Source: Bacteroidales bacterium UBA6408 (GTDB lineage Bacteria > Bacteroidota > Bacteroidia > Bacteroidales > UBA932). From it: DNA of 39,611 bases. Of the stretch, positions 29,230-36,348 are shown piece after piece (the first letter of the stretch is position 1; each line of letters opens with the position of its first letter). Both the position numbers and the translations under genes were made by a program. Under the pieces are notes generated by a model, which saw only the letters and a program-made list of their open reading frames with translations, was not told the DNA's origin and did not search any database. Location: NCBI GenBank assembly GCA_002439805.1, contig DJPQ01000069.1, positions 1 to 39,611 on the forward strand, given 5' to 3'.

Positions 29230-30125
29230 CTATACCTTGCGGCCATGGCGCTGATGCATTCGCGCATTTCGTCGCGGAGGGAGGCCGGGGAAAGGACTTC
29301 GGCGTCGGGGCCGAGAGCCAGGATGCGGTTGCGGAAATCAACTGTCGGACGTATGCGGTACTCGAACACCGTCGCGCCCTCCTCTGTCGCGGCAATCCTC
29401 TGGCTGTGATGAAGAGGAAGGGTCCTGAGGTAGTCCTGCTGCCCGCCATAGACACGGAGCCGCACAGTCTCCGGGACATCGTTGTCACTGACTATGGCAC
29501 CGTAGCTGTCACGGAAATATTCCTTTAGGCTAAAATCCTTAGGACGCTCGAAATGATGCTCGGTGATGTCAATGTCAAGGATTCTGTCAAGTCCCCATAT
29601 CCGTATTTTCCCGAACTCATTGAGCCCCACCATATACCACCGTCTCTCGATTACCCGCAGCCCATAGGGCGCGACCTCGTATGTCGCGGCCTCGTCATGC
29701 CAGAAGCTTTTGTGGGTGATGCTCACCGTCACGCCCTCGCGCATCGCGTCAATGATGTTGGAAAGGAACTCGCCACCGGACGGGATGTCCTCGAACATGA
29801 TGCGGTCGTTGAGGTCGCGGCTTTCGCCTATCATGTTGGCGACCGCAAGCGACTCGTACTGCCAGCGGATGAGGTTGTTGTCTGAATCTATGCCCTGTGC
29901 GACATAGTAGGAGTATCCGTCCTTTCGGTCGCAGGCTATCTCAGCCCCGAATGTCTCCGCGATGCCCTTGCAGTAATTCTGAAAGGTCTTTTTGTTCAGG
30001 TCCTCACCATACGGGTTCACGGCGGAAGCATCCTTCCATTCCCTGTTGAGGTCAGCGAAGCTGATGCGCCCGCGCCGCTGTATCGTCTGGAAAATCCAGA
30101 TATATCTGTTCAATAATGTACTCAT
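29211..30125 (-). CDS. WYL-domain transcriptional regulator (second)
   Basis: A 304-residue protein. An N-terminal winged-helix segment (LNRYIWIFQTIQRRGRISFA with DLNKKTFQNYCKGIAE) precedes a WYL domain (GVTVSITHKSFWHDEAATYE, then VAPYGLRVIERRWYMVGLNE) and a C-terminal WCX-like part (PLHHSQRIAATEEGATVFEY). It probably follows the exonuclease in one transcript, with an 11-base gap. The reading frame ends inside the 3' end of the convergent tRNA-Tyr gene: the last codons (GKRRI) are read from the complement of the T arm and acceptor stem. The tRNA side is constrained, so the protein terminus has adapted to it. Ligand and targets are unknown. Confidence 0.88.
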   Translation of the reverse strand: MSTLLNRYIWIFQTIQRRGRISFADLNREWKDASAVNPYGEDLNKKTFQNYCKGIAETFGAEIACDRKDGYSYYVAQGIDSDNNLIRWQYESLAVANMIGESRDLNDRIMFEDIPSGGEFLSNIIDAMREGVTVSITHKSFWHDEAATYEVAPYGLRVIERRWYMVGLNEFGKIRIWGLDRILDIDITEHHFERPKDFSLKEYFRDSYGAIVSDNDVPETVRLRVYGGQQDYLRTLPLHHSQRIAATEEGATVFEYRIRPTVDFRNRILALGPDAEVLSPASLRDEMRECISAMAARYSGKRRI

Positions 30126-30136
30126 TCGCTATAAAT

Positions 30137-30631
30137 TTACAGCAGTTTCAGGGCGATGGCGGCGCAGGCCTCGGCATCAGCGAGGGCGTGGTGGTGGTTG
30201 ACAAGGTCGTAGCCGCACCATACCGCCACCGTCTGAAGCTGGTGGTTCGGGACGCGGTCTCCGAGAATGCGCCGTGAGGCCGCGAGTGTGTCGTGGAAGA
30301 CATAGTCAGGCCAGTCCATCCCATAGGTGCGGAAAGCCTCGCGGAGACAGCCTTCGTCGAAGGGACTGTTGTGCGCGACGAGAGGGAGTCCCTCAACCAT
30401 CGGAGCGATTTTCTCCCAAACCTTCGGAAACACGGGGGCATCCTCCGTGTCCTCCGGGGTCAGGCCGTGCACCTGCTGGCAGAACCACCGGTAGTGCTCC
30501 GGCTCGGGATGGATAAGGGAATAGAAACTGTCGGCAATCTCGCCGTTTCTCACGATGACGACTCCGACGCTGCACACGCTGCTGCGGCACTCGTTCGCCG
30601 TCTCAAAGTCTATGGCTGCAAAATCTTTCAT
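30137..30631 (-). CDS. DEDDh 3'-5' exonuclease (DnaQ/PolC epsilon-like)
   Basis: A 164-residue exonuclease-domain protein. Motif I is FAAIDFETANE (Asp7 and Glu9 in the DxE pattern), motif II is PLVAHNSPFDEGCL (HNxxFD), and motif III is HHALADAEACA (HxxxxD), so all four acids and the catalytic histidine are present. Similar short proteins act as stand-alone proofreading or DNA/RNA repair exonucleases. I chose the ATG at 30629-30631 (MKDFAAIDFETAN) over an upstream one that would add 15 residues; a TAACTTTG element sits only nine bases upstream. It precedes the WYL gene. Confidence 0.9.
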   Translation of the reverse strand: MKDFAAIDFETANECRSSVCSVGVVIVRNGEIADSFYSLIHPEPEHYRWFCQQVHGLTPEDTEDAPVFPKVWEKIAPMVEGLPLVAHNSPFDEGCLREAFRTYGMDWPDYVFHDTLAASRRILGDRVPNHQLQTVAVWCGYDLVNHHHALADAEACAAIALKLL

Positions 30632-30639
30632 ATCGCCGG

Positions 30640-30647
30640 CAAAGTTA
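30640..30647 (-). promoter_or_regulatory. -7 promoter element before the exonuclease gene
   Basis: Minus strand reads TAACTTTG, exact TAnnTTTG. The transcript should start within about five bases of the chosen ATG, giving a nearly leaderless message and excluding the longer start. Confidence 0.5.
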
Positions 30648-30691
30648 CTCCAAACTTGGGAAAATTTCATACGCATGACATGACAAAACAG

Positions 30692-31615
30692 TCAGACAAC
30701 GCCGAGAGTCGCGATGCTGATGCGGACGGACGGACCGAAGAAATCGTGCAGCGGCCGCCAGCAGTTGTAGAGAGTCGAGCCTGTGGTGAACACGTCATCG
30801 ACGAGAAGTATATGCCTGACGGTCACGGAATTTCGTTCTCCGGGAATCATATTTGACGATGATGTTCCGTCGGCGGTTTCGGGAGCATGAAAACGCCGGC
30901 GGAACTTTTTGCCAACAGCGAATGCGCCCATGACATTGCGAGCCTTTTCCTCGACTCCGAACTTAGTCTGAGTCGACGTGCGCCGTCTCCGCTCCAGAAC
31001 ATCCGTCCTAAGACGCGCCCCGAGCGCCTTTGCCACCTCCGCAGCAATAACCTCCGCCTGGTTGTACCCTCTCCGGAGCCGTCTCGTCCAATGGAGCGGA
31101 ACCGGAATCACCGTGTCAACGTCCGAAAGCCACTGCGCAGCAGCGGCCCGCTCACCGAGCATCGCCGCGAAAAAACGCCCCTCACGAACGTCGCGTGAAT
31201 ATTTCAGGCGATATGTTATATTCCTGTATCCTCCGGCATTTCCGTCTTCTCCGCCTTTCACGAAATCGAAGAGCGCGACGGCATAAACATATTTCGAGAA
31301 ACAACCCTCCGCCGATGCATCAGATTTCCGGGATATTGTTTCAGCATCCTCCATTTCCGGGGAAATGAGTTCGCTCGCTGCATCCGGCGGACACGCCTCC
31401 GATTCCGAGATCTCGCGTCCCGCGATGAGCGCGTTGAACCGCTCCGCCATAGGATTGCGCCGAACCAGCCAGTTGTGGGTCAGCGGCATATCTGCCAGAC
31501 AGTTCAGGCAAATGTACCGTTCGCTGCGCCCCAGCTCCCCGCCGCAGACGCAGCAAAGCCTCGGCAGGAGCAGGTCCGCCAAGGCCGTCAGCACATTTTC
31601 AGAATCCATTTTCAT
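30692..31615 (-). CDS. comF: ComF-family phosphoribosyltransferase-like protein
   Basis: A 307-residue protein. The N-terminus has a zinc-finger-like CCVCGGEL...CLNC (two CxxC pairs), typical of ComF. The type I phosphoribosyltransferase core follows: VIPVPLHWTRRLRRGYNQAE, then STQTKFGVEEKARNV, and the PRPP loop ILLVDDVFTTGSTLYNC. ComF proteins take part in uptake or handling of DNA in competent bacteria; the exact reaction is unknown. It is longer than usual (about 230-240) because of an insert between residues 60 and 110 (AGREISESEACPPDAASELI) of low complexity. ATG 31615 is given, with an equally good ATG two codons later. Confidence 0.9.
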   Translation of the reverse strand: MKMDSENVLTALADLLLPRLCCVCGGELGRSERYICLNCLADMPLTHNWLVRRNPMAERFNALIAGREISESEACPPDAASELISPEMEDAETISRKSDASAEGCFSKYVYAVALFDFVKGGEDGNAGGYRNITYRLKYSRDVREGRFFAAMLGERAAAAQWLSDVDTVIPVPLHWTRRLRRGYNQAEVIAAEVAKALGARLRTDVLERRRRTSTQTKFGVEEKARNVMGAFAVGKKFRRRFHAPETADGTSSSNMIPGERNSVTVRHILLVDDVFTTGSTLYNCWRPLHDFFGPSVRISIATLGVV

Positions 31616-31667
31616 AAAACAGCAAGGTGTTAGCCATCATAGCCGCGCATTGGCACGAATATACTTA

Positions 31668-31915
31668 GAAGCTGTTTTAATTTTTCTCACATTTATTTTT
31701 ATATGTTCGTTCTTTTGGTGTCTTTTTGGTCATATTTTCCCATTTTGTTCACTTTGTGCCACTTTCTCACGTTCGGCAAAATGAATTTTTAATTCACTTT
31801 GCTCTCACTAAATCGAAAGGTTCGTCATTTAGCACCGCTAAACTCCTCTCAAAACGAAAAAATCTGACTCAAAAATACATCTCAAAATAACTGAACAAAA
31901 AATTAAAACAGCTTC
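31668..31915. mobile_element. MITE-like element with 18-bp terminal inverted repeats
   Basis: GAAGCTGTTTTAATTTTT (31668-31685) is repeated exactly inverted at 31898-31915. TTA flanks both outer ends (31665-31667 and 31916-31918), consistent with a 3-bp target duplication of the TNA type used by some IS5-family elements. The 212-bp interior is A/T-rich and has no open frame of note, so it cannot move without a transposase supplied elsewhere. IS family is inferred only from the terminal pattern. It lies upstream of comF and beside repeat copy D. Confidence 0.7.
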
Positions 31916-31958
31916 TTATGCTCTTCATCCCGCATACAGCGACATTATTACGCCGGAA

Positions 31959-32063
31959 GGTTTGAGATTTATTTTTGAGGATAGATTTGTCTTTGAAGAG
32001 GGAGTGTACCGGGCGTACACGACCGATGAGAAGGCAAATATAGACCAAAAAGAAACTCAAACC
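31959..32063 (+). repeat. dispersed hairpin repeat, copy D
   Basis: A 105-bp copy bounded by GGTTTGAG (31959-31966) and CTCAAACC (32056-32063). Interior: GAGGATAGATTT, GAAGAGGGA, GTGTAC-CGGGC-GTACAC, GACCGATGAGAAGGC, AATATAGACC. It ends one base before the convergent fabG stop codon. This is the best-preserved copy. Confidence 0.88.
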
Positions 32064-32064
32064 C

Positions 32065-32811
32065 TCAGCAGTGCATGGCGCCACAGACGTTCAGCACCTG
32101 CCCGCTCACATACGAGGAAAGGTCGCTCGCCAGAAACAGCGCCACCTTGGCAACCTCCTCAGGCGTGCCCCCTCGGCGCAGCGGAATCGTCTTCTCCCAC
32201 GCCTTGCGCACGTCCTCCGGCATCGCGGCCGTCATGTCCGAGATGATGAATCCCGGAGCTATGCAGTTCGCGCGTATGCCTCTCGGGCCCATCTCCTTGG
32301 CTATCGACTTGGCAAGCCCTATCATCCCGGCCTTCGACGCGGAGTAGTTGCACTGTCCGGCATTTCCCGCCTCACCGACAACCGAGGACATATTTATGAT
32401 GCTGCCCCCGCGCTGAGCCATCATCACCGGGGTACAGGCATGGATGTAGTTGAAAGCGGACTTGAGGTTCACCGTCAGCACCGCATCCCACTGTGCCTCC
32501 GTCATCCGCAGCATCAGACCGTCCTTTGTGATGCCGGCGTTGTTCACAAGAATGTCGATATGCCCGAAATCCGCATGAACCCGCTTCACGACCTCGTGGG
32601 CCTGCTCAAAGTCGGCGGCATTCGAGGCATAAGCCTTCACCTTCACGCCGTACGCCTCAAGCTCGGCGACAGTCTGCAGCGCCGTCTCATTGATTACAAG
32701 GTCCGTGAACGCGATGTCTGCGCCCTCCTCGGCGAATTTCAGCGCCACGGCCTTTCCGATTCCTTTCGCCGCGCCCGTAATCAGCGCGACCTTATTGCTT
32801 AATAGTCCCAT
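32065..32811 (-). CDS. fabG: 3-oxoacyl-ACP reductase (SDR family)
   Basis: A 248-residue classical short-chain dehydrogenase. The NADP-binding motif is TGAAKGIGKAV (residues 13-23), NNAG follows (ILVNNAGITKDGL), and the catalytic set is Ser in INMSSVVGEAG, Tyr and Lys in CNYSASKAG, with Asn in VNLKSAFNY. The LMLRMTE segment and PGFIISDMT fit FabG, which reduces 3-oxoacyl-ACP in fatty acid synthesis. Other SDR substrates cannot be excluded from sequence alone. Its 3' end abuts repeat copy D. The 240-bp region between its ATG and the tRNA-Leu gene holds the tRNA promoter; I found no clear promoter for fabG itself. Confidence 0.93.
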   Translation of the reverse strand: MGLLSNKVALITGAAKGIGKAVALKFAEEGADIAFTDLVINETALQTVAELEAYGVKVKAYASNAADFEQAHEVVKRVHADFGHIDILVNNAGITKDGLMLRMTEAQWDAVLTVNLKSAFNYIHACTPVMMAQRGGSIINMSSVVGEAGNAGQCNYSASKAGMIGLAKSIAKEMGPRGIRANCIAPGFIISDMTAAMPEDVRKAWEKTIPLRRGGTPEEVAKVALFLASDLSSYVSGQVLNVCGAMHC

Positions 32812-32983
32812 ATGTTTACGAATTACACATTTTCCTGTTTCCCGTCAAAAGCGTGTCCCGGATACAGCCCCTGAGAAACCCCGGCTGTCCGTGAAGAGGA
32901 CATTTTCAAATCCCAAGGGGTTCATGCCCCGCTCACGACCCCGCTAATTTAAGGCCTCTTTCTCACTTTTACAAATATTTTAC

Positions 32984-32991
32984 TATCTTTG
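32984..32991 (+). promoter_or_regulatory. -7 promoter element of tRNA-Leu
   Basis: TATCTTTG is an exact TAnnTTTG match about 60 bases before the mature tRNA 5' end. The -33 box is poor (TTTC). Confidence 0.5.
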
Positions 32992-33050
32992 CAGTTCCGC
33001 AAGTTGAGACCGCGACCGTCAAAAGTCCTCCCGAAAACTTGCAGGAGGCA

Positions 33051-33136
33051 GCTTTGGTGGTGGAATTGGTAGACACGCGGGACTTAAAATCCCGTGGGCA
33101 GAAATGTCCGTACGGGTTCGATTCCCGTCCGAAGCA
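33051..33136 (+). tRNA. tRNA-Leu (TAA)
   Basis: Acceptor arms GCTTTGG (33051-33057) and CCGAAGC (33129-33135) pair with one G-U, with discriminator A. The anticodon arm CGGGA-CTTAAAA-TCCCG puts TAA at 33085-33087. A long variable arm (TGGGCAGAAATGTCCGTA region) is typical of class II tRNA-Leu. T arm CGGG-TTCGATT-CCCG. CCA is not encoded. Confidence 0.97.
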
Positions 33137-33137
33137 C

Positions 33138-33170
33138 TGTTTAAAATCCCCCTCCTTGTTTAAAATCCCC
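33138..33170 (+). repeat. short direct repeat downstream of tRNA-Leu
   Basis: TGTTTAAAATCCCC occurs twice in tandem, separated by five bases (33138 and 33157). TTAAAATCCC also occurs in the tRNA anticodon arm at 33084. Confidence 0.6.
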
Positions 33171-33174
33171 TCCC

Positions 33175-33195
33175 GTCCCCCTTTTGCGGGGGAAC
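33175..33195 (-). terminator. G/C-rich stem-loop between tRNA-Leu and the DUF1703-type gene
   Basis: GTCCCCC pairs with GGGGG(A)AC around a short loop. It lies seven bases past the minus-strand stop at 33202 and 40 bases past the tRNA, so it could end transcripts from both sides. No T run follows. Confidence 0.45.
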
Positions 33196-33201
33196 ATAAT
33201 C

Positions 33202-34758
33202 TCAGGCTTCGGCCCAGCTGTCGACGGTGCGGGTTTCGGACGAAAAGTTGATGCCGAGACGGATGATTTGCTTGCCGCTGGCGAGGAACGGCTTGTCGTA
33301 GCCCTTTTCCTCTATTTGCTTGAGGGCGATTTCCGGAGACAAGTCGCGTTTGAGTTCGATGATGTAGACATACTTATCCGTGTCGAAGATTATGTCAATC
33401 CGGCCGTTTGCCGTGTGGTACTCGGTCTTGACATAAAGTCCCATCATCTTGAGCATCACTGACATCGTGTTCTGGAAATAGAGTTCGAGGTCGCCCTGAA
33501 TTTCGTAGTCATTGCCGGAAAGGAAGGCTGTGAAGCGGTTCATGAAAGCCTCAACATCACCCCGCTCAATGTCATCGACAAAGTTATATACCGAAAATTC
33601 GCTGTTAATCAGAGCGGGGGCATAAAGCTGGCTCAACGAATTGAGGAAGCCTGTCTTCACTTCTTCGTTAGGATAGTCAAGACTGTAGGCATTGAAACGC
33701 CTGTCATAGCCGGTGATTGTCAGATAGCCCGCCTGATACATAAGAGTTATCGGAGCCGGGCTCACATAGTTTGCTCCGGTGAGAGTTTCCTCAGACACCT
33801 TGTTCTTCGATATGTTGTCGAGATTGTATCGTCCCTGCTTGAGATAGCGGACGAGAAAAGTCGGAGTTCCTGTCTCGAACCAGTACATACGGAAACGGTT
33901 CGCCTTGAAAGTATTCAGCAGACTGAACGGGTTATAGACCCCGGGAGCATCCTCGCAGAAATGATAGCCGTCATACATCTTCTTCAGCTTCCCATAGCAA
34001 TCCTCCCGGCTCATCCGGCAGGCTTTCGCAAGAACGGTGACGCTTTCGTCAAAATATGACTTCAGCTCTACCTCCGACACACCGCAGATGTCAGAGAAAC
34101 TCAGGTCCATAGAAATGTCATTCAGATTGTTCAATCCGCTGAATATGCTCATCTTACCGAGCTTCGTCACACCCGTCAGGAACGCAAAGCGGATAAAATC
34201 ATCCTTGCCCTTGATGACGCTGTAGAAGCCCTGGAGTTCGCGGCGGAACTGCTCCATCAGCTCCGGATTGTCTATGTTATCTATAATCGGCTTTTCATAT
34301 TCGTCGATGAGAATGACAACCTTGCTGCCTGTCCTCGCGCAGGCGGCATCAATAACGGCCTTAAACCGCGCGGCTGGTTCTTCAAACTTTTGGCCGACGT
34401 TGTAGCGTTTTTCCCAAAATGTCAAATGCTGATCAAGGTTAATCAGCAAATCTTCCACAGACATATACCTGCTTCCCGTCAAATCCAGACGAAGAACAGG
34501 ATATTCCACCCACTCTTTCTCAAGGTCGGCTATCGCCAGGCCATTGAAAAGTTCTTTCCTCCCGCTGAAATATGCCTCCATCGTGGAAATGAGAAGACTC
34601 TTTCCAAACCTCCTCGGACGGCTCAGGAAATAATATTTCCCTGTCGAGGCAAGATTATAGACAGCGGCTGTCTTGTCCACATAAACATATCCGCCTTCAC
34701 GGATTTCCGAAAAACTCTGTATTCCAATCGGGTATAACATATCCGTCCGTATTTTCAT
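33202..34758 (-). CDS. AAA-ATPase-like protein with PD-(D/E)XK nuclease domain (DUF1703 type)
   Basis: A 518-residue protein starting MKIRTDMLYPIGIQSFSEIR. The N-terminal half is the AAA-ATPase-like domain: YVYVDKTAAVYNL, the Walker-A-like SRPRRFGKSLLIST, and VVILIDEYEKPII (Walker B). The C-terminal half is a PD-(D/E)XK_9 fold: GRIDIIF with the acidic residue and YIIELKRD with the ExK pair. These proteins are abundant in Bacteroidales and have no settled function; defence or mobile-element roles have been suggested. I chose the ATG 49 codons into the frame, which gives the family N-terminus, and the longer start would overlap the promoter at 34809. Confidence 0.9.
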   Translation of the reverse strand: MKIRTDMLYPIGIQSFSEIREGGYVYVDKTAAVYNLASTGKYYFLSRPRRFGKSLLISTMEAYFSGRKELFNGLAIADLEKEWVEYPVLRLDLTGSRYMSVEDLLINLDQHLTFWEKRYNVGQKFEEPAARFKAVIDAACARTGSKVVILIDEYEKPIIDNIDNPELMEQFRRELQGFYSVIKGKDDFIRFAFLTGVTKLGKMSIFSGLNNLNDISMDLSFSDICGVSEVELKSYFDESVTVLAKACRMSREDCYGKLKKMYDGYHFCEDAPGVYNPFSLLNTFKANRFRMYWFETGTPTFLVRYLKQGRYNLDNISKNKVSEETLTGANYVSPAPITLMYQAGYLTITGYDRRFNAYSLDYPNEEVKTGFLNSLSQLYAPALINSEFSVYNFVDDIERGDVEAFMNRFTAFLSGNDYEIQGDLELYFQNTMSVMLKMMGLYVKTEYHTANGRIDIIFDTDKYVYIIELKRDLSPEIALKQIEEKGYDKPFLASGKQIIRLGINFSSETRTVDSWAEA

Positions 34759-34808
34759 ATGCCACTTTTCTGCGCTCGGCAACATCAATGCCAAGAGCGT
34801 ATGATTCG

Positions 34809-34816
34809 CAAAGTTA
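34809..34816 (-). promoter_or_regulatory. -7 promoter element of the DUF1703-type gene
   Basis: Minus strand reads TAACTTTG, exact TAnnTTTG. The transcript should start near 34802, 44 bases upstream of the ATG chosen. Confidence 0.5.
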
Positions 34817-34820
34817 AGTT

Positions 34821-34864
34821 TTTGCAGACAAAAAGAGAAAAGTTTTTGTCTTTTTGCCTGCAAA
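34821..34864. terminator. A/T-rich inverted repeat after the TPR gene
   Basis: GACAAAAA (34827-34834) pairs with TTTTTGTC (34843-34850), and outer arms TTTGCAG (34821-34827) and CTGCAAA (34858-34864) also match. It lies just downstream of the TPR gene stop on the minus strand. It may be a weak terminator overlapping the next promoter. Confidence 0.4.
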
Positions 34865-34876
34865 GTCGAGGCGGAA

Positions 34877-36187
34877 TCAGAACCGATAAACCAGACCGAC
34901 GCCATTTGAGGTGGAGGCTATGCCGAGTTCCGAGACGGTCTTGGAATGAGATGCATTGGCGGCGTTATTGTAGATGTCAATTCCACGTCTTCCTATTGAT
35001 TTCGCAATCGGGAACATCACGCCGCCGACTACAGTGACACCCGCGCCGACTCCCATCAAGGCAAGTTCAAAGTCCAGCATATCGTCGTCTGTATTACAAG
35101 CGACACCAATTACGCTCCCCAAAATAATGCCGGCACCGACGCCGCACACATACATTGCAGCATAGTACCATCTTTTTCCGGAACGGTAGCACATCAGCGC
35201 ATCCGTATCGGGGCACGTCTTCACGATATTCCCATATTCTTCATAAGTTTTCTTATCCTTGTAGTACTGAAACACCTTCTTACGGTCCAGCAGAGGCATA
35301 TTCGCGAACTCTTCGGAAACCTTTTCAAACTCCACAAAGGCTATGTCGCTTGTCTTTTTATCTCCCTTGATTGAAGAATGTGAACCGTTAATATCGACCT
35401 GACATTTCAATGTTCCGTTTGCCGACGGTTCCGTGTCCATAGTGAAAAGATATGTCGTCAGGTTCGCCGACGCGACGTCGTTCTCCTGCGCCGCCGTCAC
35501 GGTGACACTCCCGAGACCGCTTACCAGATTGCCGCCCGTGCCTCCGATTGAACTGCCTACCATATCAAGCAGAATACGCTGTGCGTCGTACCCGGCAGAA
35601 GACGGATTATAGCGTTTGTCAGCACCGAAAGCGAACTTGCATTTGTCACCGGGAAGATTCACTACCGCAGTCTGAGAGATGAAGCTGTCGTCATAAACGG
35701 CAGATGTCGGATCTATCGTTATACGCAGTTTTCCGCCGGCCTCCCTGATGTCGATGATTGCCCAGGAACGATGATCCGCATTTGTCCGCCAGTCCGTCGT
35801 CACCCATCGTCCCTGCAGGGCATCAATTTTCGCATCATATTGCTCTGATTTCATTGCGATGAACTCCAGACGGTTTATTATTGTCTGCACATTGTTCATC
35901 TCCGCGCCCTGCGGGTCCAGTTCCTGATATTTCCGGAAAAACGTGATTGCATTCTCCGAATTCTCCACATCCTGCCCCTTTGAAGCGTAAGCTTCGCCGA
36001 GACGGTAATATGCCGCCGGGCTGTCAGGAGCATACACTATTATTTTCTTATACAGCATGATGGCATCATCCCAAAGCTGCATCTCCTCGGCCATCCCGGC
36101 CTGATCATACAGTTTCTTGATGTCAACTTGGGCAAATGTGCCGAGGCTCAACATAAGCAAGACAATTGAAAAGATAATTTTCTTCAT
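34877..36187 (-). CDS. exported TPR-containing protein with two C-terminal membrane segments, unknown function
   Basis: A 436-residue protein with signal peptide MKKIIFSIVLLMLSLGTFAQ. Tetratricopeptide-like helices follow at about residues 25-100 (WDDAIMLYKKIIVYAPDSPA with AAYYRLGEAYASKG, then ENAITFFRKYQELDPQGAEM). A beta-rich domain of unknown type covers about 120-300 (LRITIDPTSAVYDDSFIS; TYLFTMDTEPSANGTLKCQ). Two hydrophobic glycine-rich segments (AMYVCGVGAGIILGSVIGVA and LALMGVGAGVTVVGGVMFP) come near the C-terminus, which ends GVGLVYRF with an aromatic terminus. I do not recognise a specific family; it is likely an envelope protein. Single-gene unit. Confidence 0.75.
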   Translation of the reverse strand: MKKIIFSIVLLMLSLGTFAQVDIKKLYDQAGMAEEMQLWDDAIMLYKKIIVYAPDSPAAYYRLGEAYASKGQDVENSENAITFFRKYQELDPQGAEMNNVQTIINRLEFIAMKSEQYDAKIDALQGRWVTTDWRTNADHRSWAIIDIREAGGKLRITIDPTSAVYDDSFISQTAVVNLPGDKCKFAFGADKRYNPSSAGYDAQRILLDMVGSSIGGTGGNLVSGLGSVTVTAAQENDVASANLTTYLFTMDTEPSANGTLKCQVDINGSHSSIKGDKKTSDIAFVEFEKVSEEFANMPLLDRKKVFQYYKDKKTYEEYGNIVKTCPDTDALMCYRSGKRWYYAAMYVCGVGAGIILGSVIGVACNTDDDMLDFELALMGVGAGVTVVGGVMFPIAKSIGRRGIDIYNNAANASHSKTVSELGIASTSNGVGLVYRF

Positions 36188-36281
36188 GGCTTTATCTATT
36201 ATGGTTAATTCACAAAATCCGGTTCGTTCATCAGTATCGCAGATTCAATGCCCAAGCGCGACAAATTTAGGAAAAATATTG

Positions 36282-36289
36282 TAACTTTG
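36282..36289 (+). promoter_or_regulatory. -7 promoter element of spt
   Basis: TAACTTTG is an exact TAnnTTTG match. The transcript would start near 36294, about 55 bases before the ATG at 36349. No clear -33 TTTG. Confidence 0.5.
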
Positions 36290-36348
36290 CGCGTTCCTTC
36301 GGGAGTTTGGGATTGGATTGATTTATTTGATTTAATTGGATTTGCACG

